Origin: Sphingomonas horti
GTDB lineage: Bacteria; Pseudomonadota; Alphaproteobacteria; Sphingomonadales; Sphingomonadaceae
Assembly (NCBI RefSeq): GCF_009753715.1
Contig: NZ_WQMS01000006.1
Span: 455,781-519,780 of the forward strand
Direction: 5' to 3'
Length of the DNA: 64,000 nt
The notes beneath the pieces are model-generated. The model was not told the DNA's origin. It searched no databases and saw nothing but the letters and a program-made list of their open reading frames with translations. The position numbers and the translations under genes were made by a program. Positions 63,765 through 64,000 of this stretch are shown piece after piece (positions within the stretch are counted from its first letter, which is position 1; every line of letters begins with the position of its first letter).

Positions 63765-64000
63765 ATGACCATTTTCAATGTTGCGAGCAGTGCGGAACTG
63801 AGTGCTGCGCTTGCGAGTGCTGCGGGCGGCGACCGGATCGTCGTTGCCGACGGCAGCTATGGCCGGGTGAGCATTGCCAACCGCAGCTTCGATTCGACCG
63901 TCACGATCACGGCGGCGAATCCGGGCGCGGGCGCGCATTTCGACGGGCTCACCATCACCGGCTCGAAGAATGTGAGCCTGGTCGGCCTCGACCTCGGCCG
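63765..64000 (+). CDS. right-handed parallel beta-helix protein (partial, 5' end)
   Basis: The first 78 codons of a protein running off the window. It reads MTIFNVASSAELSAALASAA then GDRIVVADGSYGRVSI, TITAANPG, ITGSKNVSLVGLDL: the regular hydrophobic turns of a pectate-lyase-type beta-helix. No signal peptide at the N-terminus, as in many type I-secreted, Ca-binding proteins of sphingomonads. Candidate polysaccharide lyase or secreted repeat protein; the rest is outside the window. Confidence 0.75.
   Translation, partial: MTIFNVASSAELSAALASAAGGDRIVVADGSYGRVSIANRSFDSTVTITAANPGAGAHFDGLTITGSKNVSLVGLDLG

Overview
The window is GC-rich, gene-dense chromosomal DNA from an alphaproteobacterium, most likely a sphingomonad (Sphingomonas or a close relative). 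The evidence is two secreted proteins with the PEPxxWA-CTERM tail typical of Sphingomonadales, a GcrA cell-cycle regulator, Entner-Doudoroff genes, the argD-argF-hslO order, an alpha-type HrcA-GrpE pair and several dispersed palindromic repeats. I see no prophage, insertion sequence, plasmid or CRISPR locus. Most genes are housekeeping genes in short operons with 1-4 nt start/stop overlaps.

Layout. 0-6 kb: membrane-anchored trypsin-like protease, alpha/beta hydrolase, priA and a TPR-aspartyl hydroxylase, all on the minus strand. 6-12 kb: transaldolase and xerC, facing dedA-gshB-yraN-rsmI, with a lipoprotein activator gene diverging from rsmI. 12-16 kb: rph-rdgB-hemW and the divergent hrcA-grpE. 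16-23 kb: secG, pyrG, Xaa-Pro aminopeptidase, tRNA-Thr and pepN. 23-27 kb: an Mla/MCE lipid-transport operon. 27-32 kb: lgt-midA-GNAT-pgeF and a Cys/Met PLP enzyme. 32-39 kb: acyl-CoA ligase, a PEP-CTERM protein, topA-DUF167 and a GT-C-like membrane protein. 39-45 kb: a long operon ubiE-ubiB-mntA-hepT-coaBC-dut-DUF29-moeB that carries a complete HEPN/MNT toxin-antitoxin pair. 45-50 kb: mutM, parE, SRPBCC protein, second PEP-CTERM protein and gcrA. 50-56 kb: ABC-2 permease, dienelactone hydrolase, argD-argF-hslO, a small exported protein and a candidate alpha-r8/mmgR-type sRNA. 56-64 kb: a ZnuD-like TonB receptor, edd, zwf, an aldehyde dehydrogenase and the start of a beta-helix protein.

The most unusual layer is the repeats. 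At least four families recur. SR1 (about 75-95 bp palindromes) and SR2 (about 150 bp nested palindromes) usually begin a few bases after stop codons and fill gaps between genes. SR3 is a 52-56 bp perfect-arm palindrome with one copy in the edd leader and a second copy translated in frame inside edd. An SR2-like element also encodes the N-terminal extension of hemW. SR4 is a two-copy element whose copies each contain a GAAC-N7-GAAC sequence resembling the alphaproteobacterial LexA box. Palindromic elements are therefore shaping leaders, ribosome-binding sites and, twice, protein sequence.
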